In this document: piece after piece, positions 23,066 to 31,802 of the stretch
Position numbering within the stretch: position 1 is the stretch's first letter
Layout of the letters: each line of letters starts with the position of its first letter
From: JBOGEN01 sp050743265
GTDB taxonomy: Bacteria > Actinomycetota > Actinomycetes > JBOGEN01
Length of the DNA: 58,741 nucleotides
Reading direction: 5' to 3'
Assembly: GCA_050743265.1 (NCBI GenBank)
Contig: JBOGEN010000196.1
Coordinates: 1-58,741 of the forward strand
Made by a program: the position numbers and the translations under genes
Notes under the pieces: generated by a model
Database searches by the model: none
Told to the model about the DNA's origin: nothing
The model's input: the letters and a program-made list of their open reading frames with translations, nothing else

Positions 23066-24067
23066 CTAGCCCGTACCCGACCTGCCGAGACGCCCCCTCG
23101 GGAGGAGGCGGGTCACAGGCAGTGGCGGGGCCGGCAACGGGTCACCGTCGTACCCGTGGACGACGCCGAAGCGGCGCTCGGCCGTCCAGTCCTCGCGGGC
23201 GCGCGCGATGTCCTCGTGCGTACGGCCCACGAAGTTCCACCACATCACCAGCTGCTCGGTGAACGGCACGCCGCCCAGCAGCAGCACGCGCGTGGGCTCG
23301 CCCGGCCCCGACGGCACGGCCGGCGCGGCCTGCACGCCGAGGTCGCGACGCCCCCGGCCCAGGTAGACCATCGTCTCCGGGGGCAGCGTCCGCCCGTCGA
23401 CCTCGGCGGCGCCGTTCAGCAGGAGAACGGCGTGCTCGAAGTCCGGCTCGAGTGGCAGCCGGACGTCCGCGCCCGCGTCGAGCGCCACCTCCGCCCCGAC
23501 CAGTGGGCTGTGCACCACCGCGTCGGAGCGCGCGCCCGCGACGTCGCCCACGATCACGGTCACCGCGACGCCCTCGTCCCGCTGCACGGGGAGCCCGGCG
23601 TGGTGCTCGAACCGCGAAGCGCCCTCCCGGACGTCCTCGGGCAGCGCCACCCACAGCTGGACCCCGTGCAGGGTCGGCGGGCGCTGGGTCGGCGACTCCT
23701 CGGAGTGGGCGATGCCGTGACCCGACGTCATGAGGTTGAGCTGGCCGGGCCGGATGGTCTGCACGTTCCCGAGGCTGTCCCGGTGCAGCACCTCCCCCGC
23801 CACCAGCCAGCTGACCGTCTGGAGCCCGGTGTGCGGGTGCGGGGGGACGCGGAGCCCGGGCCGCCCCGCGACGCCGTCCGGGCCGAAGTGGTCGACGAAG
23901 CACCAGGCACCGACCATCCGGCGGTCCCGGTGCGGCAGGAAACGGTGCACCACGGTGTACCGGCCGAGCGGTACGTCGCGCCCGGCAAGCGACTCGTACC
24001 CGGGCTCCTCGACGAGCCCCGACCCGCCGCAGACGGTCTCCGCGGGAGCCTGGTCGAGGTTGCTCAT
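23066..24067 (-). CDS. Pirin family protein
   Basis: The 333-aa product has the two cupin-like domains of bacterial pirins. The N-terminal signature runs FVDHFGPD, PPHPHTGLQTVSWLVAGE, HRDSLGN and TSGHGIAHSEE, including the iron-binding His set; the C-terminal domain has LLLNGAAEVDG and the FTEQLVMWWNFVGRT motif. Pirins bind Fe(II), and some have quercetinase activity. The ATG at 24067 lies one base after the stop of the upstream gene, so they are coupled. The Arg/Pro-rich last 25 residues extend beyond the usual family end. Confidence 0.92.
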   Translation of the reverse strand: MSNLDQAPAETVCGGSGLVEEPGYESLAGRDVPLGRYTVVHRFLPHRDRRMVGAWCFVDHFGPDGVAGRPGLRVPPHPHTGLQTVSWLVAGEVLHRDSLGNVQTIRPGQLNLMTSGHGIAHSEESPTQRPPTLHGVQLWVALPEDVREGASRFEHHAGLPVQRDEGVAVTVIVGDVAGARSDAVVHSPLVGAEVALDAGADVRLPLEPDFEHAVLLLNGAAEVDGRTLPPETMVYLGRGRRDLGVQAAPAVPSGPGEPTRVLLLGGVPFTEQLVMWWNFVGRTHEDIARAREDWTAERRFGVVHGYDGDPLPAPPLPVTRLLPRGRLGRSGTG

Positions 24068-24068
24068 G

Positions 24069-24713
24069 TCAGGACCGCGGGCCGGGGGCAGGGGGCGGGT
24101 CGCTCGCCGGGCGGGGGTCAACGGCCGGGCCGGCACCGTCAGCTCCGGCGTCGACTGCGCCGCCGTCCCCCTCGCCCGGCCAAGGACGCGGGGGCTCGCC
24201 GTCGTACTGGCGGACGAACTCCTCGACGATCCAGCGCCGCAGCGCGTACAGGTCGGGAGGCCGGCACAGGGTGATGAGGGCCTCCTCCTCGCAGTACCGG
24301 TCCACGTCCTCCATCACCCGCGCGAAGTGGAGGATCACCTCGCGGCTCTCCGGCAGCAGCGGGTACGGCAGGTCGATGCGCGGGACGCCCTGGGCCGCGG
24401 CCAGCTCCGCCTGCTCGGACGGGCCGGCCAGGTGCTTGCCGTACCGGCGGGCGACGTCCACGGCGAGCTGGGCCAGCCTTGCCGGGCCCGCCTCAGGCCT
24501 GGCGCCTCCGTCGTCCTGCCCGCCCCCGCCGGCGCCCTCGGGGGTGGCCGCCGCGATCATCTGCATCTCTCGCAGCACCTCGGCCATGTGCGCGCGGTAC
24601 CGCAGCCCGAGGCGGACGGGGTAGCCCACGAGCACGACCTCGGACGCCGCGGGGGCGCCGGTCGTGCTCCGCCGCTCCAGCAGGGAGATCCAGTCGTCCC
24701 GCGAGGGCTCCAC
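24069..24713 (-). CDS. Hypothetical protein with acidic, Pro/Gly-rich tail
   Basis: The 214-aa product is mostly helical and soluble. Residues 1-60 include VVLVGYPVRLGLRYRAHMAEVL, residues 65-80 are a Gly/Asp linker, and residues 85-175 include LPESREVILHFARVMEDVDRYC and LRRWIVEEFVRQ. The last 35 residues are Asp/Pro/Ala low complexity. I do not recognise the family with confidence; the WIVEEF segment ending in PRPWPG resembles proteins found near ATP-binding signalling genes in actinobacteria. It is coupled to the pirin gene (one-base gap) and diverges from the lipid kinase. Confidence 0.6.
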   Translation of the reverse strand: MEPSRDDWISLLERRSTTGAPAASEVVLVGYPVRLGLRYRAHMAEVLREMQMIAAATPEGAGGGGQDDGGARPEAGPARLAQLAVDVARRYGKHLAGPSEQAELAAAQGVPRIDLPYPLLPESREVILHFARVMEDVDRYCEEEALITLCRPPDLYALRRWIVEEFVRQYDGEPPRPWPGEGDGGAVDAGADGAGPAVDPRPASDPPPAPGPRS

Positions 24714-24803
24714 GCAGGCATCATGCCCGAGACCGGACCACAGGTGAGGGAGGGAGGTGGACCGGCCGCAACCTCCCCCGGCGGGCGCCGTACCGTACGT
24801 GCG

Positions 24804-25793
24804 ATGACGGCCGCATCGGACCAGCGCCAGAGCCCGCAGAACCAGGTGCGCCGTGCCGCACTCGTCGTGAACACCCTGTCACGGTCCGGTGAGCAGGCGT
24901 ACGAGGAGGCCCGAGAGCGCCTCCAGTCCCTCGGCGTGCCGGTGGAGATGACGTACCCGCTGCGGGATCCGGGGCGCATGCCCGAGACGGTCCTTGACGT
25001 GCTCGACCGCGGCTGTGACCTGCTCATCCTGGGCGGCGGGGACGGCACCGTCAGCTCGGTCGTGGACTACCTGGTGAGCCGGGACGCCAGGCTGGGGCTG
25101 CTGCCGCTCGGCACCGCCAACGACTTCGCGCGCACCCTCCAGCTCCCGTCCGACCTCGAGGCGGCGTGCGAGACGATCGCGTCCGGCAAGGTCGTCGACA
25201 TCGACCTCGGCCTCGCGGGCGACAACTACTACGTCAACGTCGCCTCGGCCGGCCTGTCGGTCGGCGTGACCCAGGCGCTCTCGTCTCGGCTGAAGCGGCG
25301 GGCCGGCGCGCTGGCGTACCCGATCGCGTCCCTACGGGCGTTCGCGCGCCACCAGCCGTTCTCGGCTCGACTCACCTTCCCCGACGGAGACCACGAGACG
25401 CTGGAGCTCGACCGGCTGCTGCAGGTCGCCGTCGGCAACGGCCGGTTCTACGGCGGCGGCAACGTCGTCGCGCCGGACGCCGGCATCGACGACCACACGC
25501 TCGACGTGTACGCGATCGGGATGACCCGGCGCCGAGACCTCATCGGCACCGCGCGGTACTTCAAGAGCGGCGACTTCGTCCGCGCGGACAACGTCACGCA
25601 CATCACGACGCGCCGGGTCCTCGTCGAGGCCGATCCGGTCCAGAAGGTGAACATCGACGGCGAGGTCGTCACGCAGACCCCGGAGGAGTTCAGCGTGGCA
25701 CGCAACGCGCTCCACGTGCTCGTCCCGCGTGACTCCACCGCCGCAGACCTGGACGACCCCTCCGACGTGGCGCAGACCCCCCAGTCCGGGTGA
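24804..25793 (+). CDS. Diacylglycerol kinase-family lipid kinase (DgkB/YegS type)
   Basis: This 329-aa protein has the DAGK catalytic motif GGGDGT at residues 77-82, the following LPLGTANDFARTL, and the C-terminal domain with VNVASAGLSVG, NGRFYGGG, APDAGIDDHTLDV and NIDGEV. The family phosphorylates diacylglycerol, phosphatidylglycerol or related lipids using ATP. The ATG at 24804 was chosen because the conserved region starts within 20 residues; the larger open frame upstream is antisense to the neighbouring gene. A bidirectional hairpin at 25839-25876 lies after it. Confidence 0.9.
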   Translation: MTAASDQRQSPQNQVRRAALVVNTLSRSGEQAYEEARERLQSLGVPVEMTYPLRDPGRMPETVLDVLDRGCDLLILGGGDGTVSSVVDYLVSRDARLGLLPLGTANDFARTLQLPSDLEAACETIASGKVVDIDLGLAGDNYYVNVASAGLSVGVTQALSSRLKRRAGALAYPIASLRAFARHQPFSARLTFPDGDHETLELDRLLQVAVGNGRFYGGGNVVAPDAGIDDHTLDVYAIGMTRRRDLIGTARYFKSGDFVRADNVTHITTRRVLVEADPVQKVNIDGEVVTQTPEEFSVARNALHVLVPRDSTAADLDDPSDVAQTPQSG

Positions 25794-25838
25794 CCGGCAC
25801 CGCGTGTCGCCCCCGCGACGCAGACGTACGACGAGCAG

Positions 25839-25876
25839 AGGGCTACGGCACCCCGGCTAGGGGGCACCGCAGCCCT
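25839..25876. terminator. Bidirectional stem-loop between convergent genes
   Basis: AGGGCT (25839-25844) pairs with AGCCCT (25871-25876), enclosing a second GCACCCC / GGGGGC stem. It sits between the lipid kinase (stop 25793) and the small secreted protein (stop 25900) transcribed towards it. Immediately after the stem, CCTGTGGCTCCT occurs twice. There is no T-tract, as is common in actinobacterial terminators. Confidence 0.55.
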
Positions 25877-25899
25877 GTGGCTCCTCGAACCTGTGGCTC

Positions 25900-26115
25900 C
25901 TAGAAGAAGCCCTTGCCGACGTTGGGGTTCTTGGGGTCCTCCGCGTTGGACGTGTTGCCGCCGTTGTTCACGCAGTCCCAGCCGCTGGCGAGCTTCGTGG
26001 CGGTCTGCCCGTCTGGACACGTGATCGGCGCTGCCGAACTGGGCACCGCCGTAGCGAACAGGCCACCAGCGACGAGCGCGGCGACGACGAGGATGCCCCG
26101 GATTCTCCTGCCCAT
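25900..26115 (-). CDS. Small secreted protein, unknown function
   Basis: This is a 71-aa pre-protein. The ATG at 26115 follows AAGGGGGAAGG. Residues 1-28 are a classical signal peptide (MGRRIRG, hydrophobic stretch ILVVAALVAGGLFATAV, then SSA-A). The mature part, about 42 aa, has two Cys (TCPDG and DCVNN) that could form a disulfide, and an Asn/Gly-rich centre (NNGGNTSNAEDPKNPN). No family recognised. It is transcribed alone, with the DEAD-box helicase gene upstream on the same strand but its stop 270 bases away. Confidence 0.7.
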   Translation of the reverse strand: MGRRIRGILVVAALVAGGLFATAVPSSAAPITCPDGQTATKLASGWDCVNNGGNTSNAEDPKNPNVGKGFF

Positions 26116-26385
26116 GCCTTCCCCCTTGATCGGAATCTTCGCTGTCGAACTCACTCTGGCCAGCGCGAATCCGACCCCCATACGAGTCCTGGTGACCCTG
26201 TCCGTCAACAAGCATCGGCACATTCGTTGACAAGAAACTCGTGCAGTCATCTCGTCCCTACGGCATGTGCTCGGTGCTTCCGCCCAAGAAGGGCCAAGTC
26301 GGTGAAGGCGCGACCTCCGGGACGTGTTTGGCCCATCGACCCGAATTCGGATTCTCCGAGCCGAGCCTCAGGCCAGGAGTAGCCC

Positions 26386-27882
26386 CTACGCGGCGCGGCG
26401 CGTTCCCGCTCCCCGGCCTCCGCGGCCTCCGCCGCTTCCGCGGCTTCCGCGGCTTCCGCGGCCGCCGCGCCGTCCGCTGGAGCCCGCACGTGACCGCGTG
26501 CCGCGTGCGGCCCCGGGCCTGCCTGCGGTCACCGGTGTCGCAGCAGGTGCCGGCTGGACCCTCGGTGCGGCCGGGCCGGTGAGCGCGCCGATGGCGGCGT
26601 CGCCCGGCGACACGTGCGTGGTCGTCGGACGGATGCCCGCCTGGCGCACCAGGGTGCGGACGTCCCCTGCCTGATCCGGCGTCATCACGGTGACGACGTC
26701 ACCGGACGCGCCGGCCCGGGCCGTGCGGCCCGAGCGGTGCAGGTACGCCTTGTGCTCAGTCGGCGGGTCCACGTGCACGACGAGCGCCACCTCGTCCACG
26801 TGTATGCCGCGCGCGGCGATGTCGGTCGCGACGAGCACGCGGGCGGTCTGGTCGGAGAAGGCCGCGAGGTTGCGCTGGCGTGCCCCCTGCGACAGGTTGC
26901 CGTGCAGGTCGACGGCGGGGATGCCGGCCGCGGTGAGCTGCCGGGCGAGCTTCTTCGCCGCATGCTTCGTCCGCATGAACAGCAGGCTCCGGCCCTGGCC
27001 GGACGCCAGCTCACGGACCACGTCCGCCTTGTCCGCCGGCTGCACCGCGAGTACGTGGTGCGTCATGTCGGGGACGGACGACACGCTCGGGTCCACCGAG
27101 TGGGTGACCGGGTGCCGCAGGTAGCGGCGGACGAGCACGTCGACGCCGTTGTCGAGCGTCGCGGAGAACAGCAGGCGCTGCGACCCGCGGGGGGTCCGGT
27201 CGAGCAGGCGCTTCACCACGGGCAGGAACCCGAGGTCGGCCATGTGGTCGGCCTCGTCGAGCACGGTCACCTCGACGGCGTCCAGGTGGCAGAGCCCCTG
27301 GCGAATGAGGTCCTCGAGCCGGCCGGGGCACGCCACGAGCACGTCGACGCCCGAGCGGAGCGCGGCGACCTGCGGACCTTGCCCGACCCCGCCGAAGACC
27401 GTGGTCACACGCAGGCCGAGCGCCTTGGCGAGCGGGGTCATCGTCTCGGCCACCTGCGAGGCGAGCTCGCGGGTCGGCAGCAGGACGAGGGCACGGGGAC
27501 GCCCTGCCGTACGTCGCACCCCGGATGTGGAGAGCGCGGCCACCGTGGGCACCGCGAAGGCCACGGTCTTGCCGCTGCCAGTGCGTCCCCGGCCGAGGAC
27601 GTCCCGGCCCGCGAGGGCGTCGGGCAGTGCCGCGGTTTGGATCGGGAACGGCGAGGTGATGCCGAGGCCCTCGAGCGCGGTCACGAGTCCGGCGGGGACG
27701 CCGAGGGCGGCGAAGGAGTCGCTACGGGACGACGCCCGCACCGGAACAGGCTGGGCCACCCGAACAGGCTGGGCCACCCCAGCGGTGGGCGTGGGGCGGG
27801 GAGCCGAAGCGGGGCGGGTGGCCCGACGGCGGTCACGGGGACGGCGCGGGCCGTGCGGGCGTGCGGCGTCGGGCGTGGGCAT
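26386..27882 (-). CDS. DEAD-box RNA helicase with C-terminal RGG-type tail
   Basis: The 498-aa product has all core motifs: Q-motif region PFPIQTAALPDALAG, Walker A GRTGSGKT with Lys105, PTRELA, DEAD at 209-212, SAT, RGIHVDEV and HRSGRTARAG. The N-terminal 55 residues are Arg/Pro-rich. The last 50 form an Arg/Gly/Ser tail (RRGGRGSRGSRG type) that probably binds RNA, as in cold-adapted helicases. An ATG at 27882 is annotated; a TTG at 27894 has better spacing from GGAAGG and would add four residues. A long leader (27883-28300) with a hairpin just before the ribosome site suggests post-transcriptional control. Confidence 0.92.
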   Translation of the reverse strand: MPTPDAARPHGPRRPRDRRRATRPASAPRPTPTAGVAQPVRVAQPVPVRASSRSDSFAALGVPAGLVTALEGLGITSPFPIQTAALPDALAGRDVLGRGRTGSGKTVAFAVPTVAALSTSGVRRTAGRPRALVLLPTRELASQVAETMTPLAKALGLRVTTVFGGVGQGPQVAALRSGVDVLVACPGRLEDLIRQGLCHLDAVEVTVLDEADHMADLGFLPVVKRLLDRTPRGSQRLLFSATLDNGVDVLVRRYLRHPVTHSVDPSVSSVPDMTHHVLAVQPADKADVVRELASGQGRSLLFMRTKHAAKKLARQLTAAGIPAVDLHGNLSQGARQRNLAAFSDQTARVLVATDIAARGIHVDEVALVVHVDPPTEHKAYLHRSGRTARAGASGDVVTVMTPDQAGDVRTLVRQAGIRPTTTHVSPGDAAIGALTGPAAPRVQPAPAATPVTAGRPGAARGTRSRAGSSGRRGGRGSRGSRGSGGGRGGRGAGTRRAA

Positions 27883-27914
27883 GCTCGAAGACAAGAAGTA
27901 CCTTCCAGGTATCT

Positions 27915-27941
27915 GTGTGGCCGTTGATGCACTGGCCACAC
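27915..27941 (-). promoter_or_regulatory. Leader hairpin next to the DEAD-box helicase ribosome site
   Basis: Perfect 8-bp arms GTGTGGCC (27915-27922) and GGCCACAC (27934-27941) enclose an 11-base loop. In the minus-strand transcript the stem ends about 10 bases before the GGAAGG ribosome site. Such a structure could be a target for helicase autoregulation or a temperature-sensitive switch; both are inference. Confidence 0.4.
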
Positions 27942-28300
27942 GCTCTGCCTGGAGCGGGAAGCTCGCGCCGTCCGGCGCGTCGCACTCGACCGCGGCTGTG
28001 CCCATCTGGCACCACCGCCATGACCATTCTGCCCTAGTCCGCGGCCTGATGGCGAAACGCTGCCGATCGGCCACCGGCGCGAGGTAGTCGCATCGGTCCC
28101 CATCTCCTCGGCAGGAGACCCGGAGAACTTGACTCGGGGCCCTGGCTGACGCGGCCCTGACTCGACCACGACGGGGCACGACCGGGTCTGAGGAGGGTGG
28201 CGCGGCGCCGCTTCGCGAGGAGGTTGTCCGTCCACCGCGGGCAACAAAAAGGGAAAGAAGTGTCGCCACTCCTCTCCACTCTCAACGTATAGCGCACCAG

Positions 28301-28319
28301 GGGGCTTGCGGCAAGACCC
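28301..28319 (+). promoter_or_regulatory. Rifamycin-associated element (RAE)-like palindrome
   Basis: GGGGCTTGCGGCAAGACCC is a 19-bp imperfect palindrome (GGGGCTTGC against GCAAGACCC, one mismatch). It matches, from memory, the RAE found upstream of rifamycin-inactivating genes and helR in actinobacteria, which confers rifamycin-inducible expression. It is 55 bp upstream of the glycosyltransferase start and would drive both that gene and helR. A TATAGC lies just upstream. Confidence 0.8.
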
Positions 28320-28374
28320 AGGTCAGGCCTCAGAATCGCCGGCCGAGGCCAGAACCAAGGGGGGAGTCAGAAGA

Positions 28375-29595
28375 ATGCGTGTGGTGTTGTCGACGTACGG
28401 GTCGCGCGGGGACATCGAACCGCTGGTGGGGCTCGCGGTAGCGCTGCGGGCACTCGGCGCAGAGGCGCTGGTGTGCGCGCCGCCGGAAGAGGAGTTCACA
28501 GCGCTGTTGGCTCGTGTGGGTATGCCGCTGGTGCCTGCCGGCCCATCCGTACGCCAGCTGATGCGCCAGGTGCAGGTCGAGGGGGCGCCTCCGGACATGC
28601 CCCGGCTCGCAGCGGAGCTGGTCGCCGCGCAGTTCGACGCGGTCGCCGCAGCAGCGGCGGATTCTGACGCGGTCGTGGCGTGCGGCGTCACCCCGGCTGC
28701 AGCTGCCGCACGGTCGGTGTCCGAGAAGCTGGGCATCCCCTACGCGTACGTGACCTACTGTCCGGTCTGGCTGCCTTCACCGCACCACCGGCCGCTCGGG
28801 TTGCCCGGGTGGCCGATGCCACCGGAGGAGACCGACAACCGGGTGCTGTGGAACCTGCAAGCTCAGGGCCTGAACGAGGTGTTCGGCTCCCCGTCCAACA
28901 CCCACCGGGCGTCCATCGACCTGCCGCCGACGGACGACGTCGGCGACCACGTCTTCACCGACCGCCCATGGCTGGCGGCGGACCCGACCCTGGGCCCGTG
29001 GCAGCAGCCGGCGGACCTCGACGTCGTGCAGACCGGCGCGTGGATCCTGCCGGACGAACGCCCACTCCCGGCTGACTTGGAGGCGTTTCTCGATGCTGGC
29101 GCACCCCCGGTGTACGTCGGCTTCGGCAGCATGCCGATGCGCGCCTCGGAGGACGTCGCTCAGGACGCGATCGAAGCGGTTCGCGCGCAGGGCCGTCGCG
29201 TACTCGTCTCTGGCGGCTGGGCCGAGTTGGCCCTGGTCGACGACCGCGAGGACTGCTGTGCCGTCGGCGAGGTCAACCAGCAGGCACTGTTCGGCCGCGT
29301 GGCCGCCGTCGTGCACCACGGCGGGGCGGGTACGACGACGACGGCCGCCAGGGCCGGCGTGCCGCAGGTGGTGGTGCCCCAGATCGGGGACCAGCCGTAC
29401 TGGGCGGGCCGGGTGGCCGAGCTGGGCATCGGCGCGGCGCACGACGGTCCGACCCCGACCTTCGAGTCCCTGTCAGCCGCGCTCACGACGACCCTGACCG
29501 CCGAGACCCGCGCACGAGCGACCGCGGTAGCCGCCACGATCCGCCCCGACGGAGCAATGGTGGCCGCGAAGCTGCTGCTCGATCGGAGCTGGTGA
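28375..29595 (+). CDS. UGT/macrolide-type glycosyltransferase, probable rifamycin glycosyltransferase (Rgt)
   Basis: The 406-aa product is a GT-B (GT1) glycosyltransferase. It has an N-terminal STYGSRGDIEPLVGLA motif, a central VYVGFGSMP and the C-terminal nucleotide-sugar motif VVHHGGAGTTTTAARAGVP (His314-His315) with PQIGDQPYWAGRV. It would transfer a sugar from a UDP- or dTDP-sugar to a hydrophobic acceptor. The RAE-like element upstream and the adjacent helR gene point to rifamycin as acceptor, as for described Rgt enzymes; the sequence alone would not specify it. GGGGGGAG precedes the ATG. The next gene follows after one base. Confidence 0.82.
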   Translation: MRVVLSTYGSRGDIEPLVGLAVALRALGAEALVCAPPEEEFTALLARVGMPLVPAGPSVRQLMRQVQVEGAPPDMPRLAAELVAAQFDAVAAAAADSDAVVACGVTPAAAAARSVSEKLGIPYAYVTYCPVWLPSPHHRPLGLPGWPMPPEETDNRVLWNLQAQGLNEVFGSPSNTHRASIDLPPTDDVGDHVFTDRPWLAADPTLGPWQQPADLDVVQTGAWILPDERPLPADLEAFLDAGAPPVYVGFGSMPMRASEDVAQDAIEAVRAQGRRVLVSGGWAELALVDDREDCCAVGEVNQQALFGRVAAVVHHGGAGTTTTAARAGVPQVVVPQIGDQPYWAGRVAELGIGAAHDGPTPTFESLSAALTTTLTAETRARATAVAATIRPDGAMVAAKLLLDRSW

Positions 29596-29596
29596 C

Positions 29597-31786
29597 GTGA
29601 ACCGCCTGACCACCAGCGCGTTCGACCTTCCCGACCACCTCACCCCCAAGGCCGACCCGACGCTGATCGCCGGCGACGAGCAGCACTTCGCGGCCATCGC
29701 GGAGAGCCTCGAGCAGTCGATCGCCACCCTGTCCGACCGCCTCGAGGCCGAGCGCAAGGCGCCCGGTGGCATAGGCCAGGAGGCGATGGACCGGGACATG
29801 GAGATCCACCGGCTGAGCGCTCGCCTGCGCACCCTGCGTCGCTACGGCCTGGACCTGTGCCTCGGGCACATGGTCGGCGCAGACGACCCGGAGACAGCCC
29901 AGCCCGTGTACGTCGGACGGCTCGGCCTCACGGACAGCGCGGGGCGCCGGCTGCTCCTCGACTGGCGCTCCCCCGCGGCTGAGCCGTTCTTCGGAGCGAC
30001 CCACGGCAACCCGATGGGTCTGGCGAGCCGCCGTAGGTACCGCTGGACCCGCGGCCGGATCAGCGACTACTGGGACGAGGTGTTCACCCCGGACGGGTTC
30101 GACGGACACGCCGCGCTCGACGACCAGTCGGCCTTCATCGCCAGCCTGGGCAGCAGCCGGTCAGCCCGGATGCGAGACGTCCTCGGCACCATCCAGGCCG
30201 ACCAGGACGCCATCATTCGCGCGGGATCCCGCGGCGCTCTCGTCGTCGACGGCGGTCCGGGTACGGGGAAGACCGTCGTCGCTCTGCATCGCTCCGCCTA
30301 CCTCCTCTACTCCGACCCTCGTCTCGGTCACCGCCGGGGGGGCGTGCTGATCGTCGGTCCGCACCAGCCCTACCTGGCCTACGTCGCCGACGTCCTCCCT
30401 AGCCTGGGAGAGGAGGGCGTGCAGACCTGCACCCTGCGTGACCTCGTCCCCGAGGGAGCCGCGGCAACAATCGAGACGGACCCCGACGTGGCCCGCCTGA
30501 AGTCGTCCGCGGACATGGTGAAGGCGATCGAGCCAGCCGTGAGGTTCTACGAGGAGCCGCCCACCCAGGGCATGGAGGTCGAGACCCCGTGGGGGGACAT
30601 CTGGCTCAGCGCCGGCGAGTGGGCCGAAGCCTTCGACGCGCCGGCACCCGGCACCCCGCACAACGACGCACGCGACCAGATCTGGGAGGAGCTCGTCACC
30701 ATCCTGGTCGACAAGCACGACGACGAGGACGTCCCGACCGACCAGCTCCGTCGGGCCCTGCGCCAGAACAGGGAGCTGACCACCACCCTCACCAAGGCCT
30801 GGCCGCTGCTCGAAGCGCCTGACCTCGTCGGAGACCTGTGGTCGGTACCCGCGTACCTGCGCATGTGCGCCCCCTGGCTCGACCGCGATGAGGTCCGGAA
30901 GCTGCAGCGCGAGGACGCACAGGCCTGGACGGTGTCCGACCTGCCGCTCCTGGACGCCGCGCGGCAGCGACTCGGCGACCCCGAGGCGTCACAACGCAAG
31001 CATCGACATGACGCCACCGTCGCCGCCGAACGCGAGCGCATGACCAGGGTCGTGGACGACCTGATCGAGGTCGCCGACGACGAGTACGGCACCGGCTTGG
31101 TGACGATGCTTCGCGGCGAGGACTTCCATGACGCCCTGGTCGACGAGACCGCACTGCCCGCCACCGACCCGGACCTGCTCGCCGGCCCGTTCGCGCACAT
31201 CGTCGTGGACGAGGCGCAAGAGCTGACCGACGCAGAGTGGCAGATGTTGCTGCTCCGGTGCCCGTCCCGCAGCTTCACCGTCGTCGGGGACCGTGCCCAG
31301 GCCAGGCGCGGGTTCACCGAGTCGTGGCAGGAACGGCTCGAACGGATCGGCCTCGACCGGATCAACCTGGCCTCCCTGAGCATCAACTACCGGACGCCGG
31401 AAGCGGTCATGGCGGAGGCGGAGCCAGTCATCCGAGCCGTGCTCCCGGACGCCAACGTTCCGACCTCCATCCGCAGCACCGATGTCCCTGTCGTACACGG
31501 ATCTGCCTCGGACCTGGGCTCGATCCTCGACACCTGGCTCGCCGCACACGCCGAGGGGATCGCCTGCGTCGTCGGCGCTCGTGACATCGAAGAGGGCACG
31601 TCCCGGGCGACGTCCCGCGTCCGGTCCCTGACCCCGGAGCTGTCGAAGGGGCTCGAGTTCGACCTCGTCGTCCTCATCGACCCGGAGACGTTCGGCGGCG
31701 CCGACACCGGCATCGAAGGAGCGGTCGACCGCTATGTCGCGATGACTCGAGCGACCCAGCAACTCGTCATCCTCACGAGCTCCTGA
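29597..31786 (+). CDS. helR: HelR/HelD-type RNA polymerase-associated SF1 helicase
   Basis: The 729-aa product is a UvrD-like ATPase of the HelD/HelR class. It has an N-terminal coiled-coil region (residues 20-80), FGRL-type VYVGRLGL, Walker A GGPGTGKT at 219-226, IVVDEAQELTD as Walker B, VGDRAQ and the C-terminal YVAMTRATQQL. HelD proteins remove stalled RNA polymerase; HelR is the rifamycin-induced form that displaces the drug from the polymerase. The RAE-like site and the co-transcribed glycosyltransferase (one-base gap) favour HelR. Length is normal for actinobacterial members. It converges on an Idh-family gene 16 bases away. Confidence 0.85.
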   Translation: MNRLTTSAFDLPDHLTPKADPTLIAGDEQHFAAIAESLEQSIATLSDRLEAERKAPGGIGQEAMDRDMEIHRLSARLRTLRRYGLDLCLGHMVGADDPETAQPVYVGRLGLTDSAGRRLLLDWRSPAAEPFFGATHGNPMGLASRRRYRWTRGRISDYWDEVFTPDGFDGHAALDDQSAFIASLGSSRSARMRDVLGTIQADQDAIIRAGSRGALVVDGGPGTGKTVVALHRSAYLLYSDPRLGHRRGGVLIVGPHQPYLAYVADVLPSLGEEGVQTCTLRDLVPEGAAATIETDPDVARLKSSADMVKAIEPAVRFYEEPPTQGMEVETPWGDIWLSAGEWAEAFDAPAPGTPHNDARDQIWEELVTILVDKHDDEDVPTDQLRRALRQNRELTTTLTKAWPLLEAPDLVGDLWSVPAYLRMCAPWLDRDEVRKLQREDAQAWTVSDLPLLDAARQRLGDPEASQRKHRHDATVAAERERMTRVVDDLIEVADDEYGTGLVTMLRGEDFHDALVDETALPATDPDLLAGPFAHIVVDEAQELTDAEWQMLLLRCPSRSFTVVGDRAQARRGFTESWQERLERIGLDRINLASLSINYRTPEAVMAEAEPVIRAVLPDANVPTSIRSTDVPVVHGSASDLGSILDTWLAAHAEGIACVVGARDIEEGTSRATSRVRSLTPELSKGLEFDLVVLIDPETFGGADTGIEGAVDRYVAMTRATQQLVILTSS

Positions 31787-31802
31787 CGTCGGCCGGACAC
31801 GG

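Larger units (their letters stand above)
27883..28374. other. 492-bp divergent spacer: helicase leader and RAE-bearing promoter region
   Basis: No convincing gene is seen here. On the minus side it is the leader of the DEAD-box helicase, with a hairpin at 27915-27941 next to the ribosome site. On the plus side it holds a TATAGC -10-like box (28288-28293), the RAE-like palindrome at 28301-28319 and the GGGGGGAG ribosome site of the glycosyltransferase. A run GCAACAAAAAGGGAAAGAAG near 28241-28260 is the most A-rich segment of the area. Confidence 0.5.

Noticed and set aside
26247..26489. 80-codon frame with a repeating Glu-Ala-Ala pattern
   Set aside because: It is another frame of the DNA encoding the Arg/Gly/Ser tail of the DEAD-box helicase, whose repeats produce the pattern.
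26400..26500. Short GC-rich repeats suggesting a CRISPR-like or satellite array
   Set aside because: They are codon repeats for RGS/RGG residues in the helicase tail, with no spacers.
28034..28297. 87-codon minus-strand frame in the helicase leader
   Set aside because: Codon use is not like neighbouring genes, no ribosome site or domain is visible; treated as leader.
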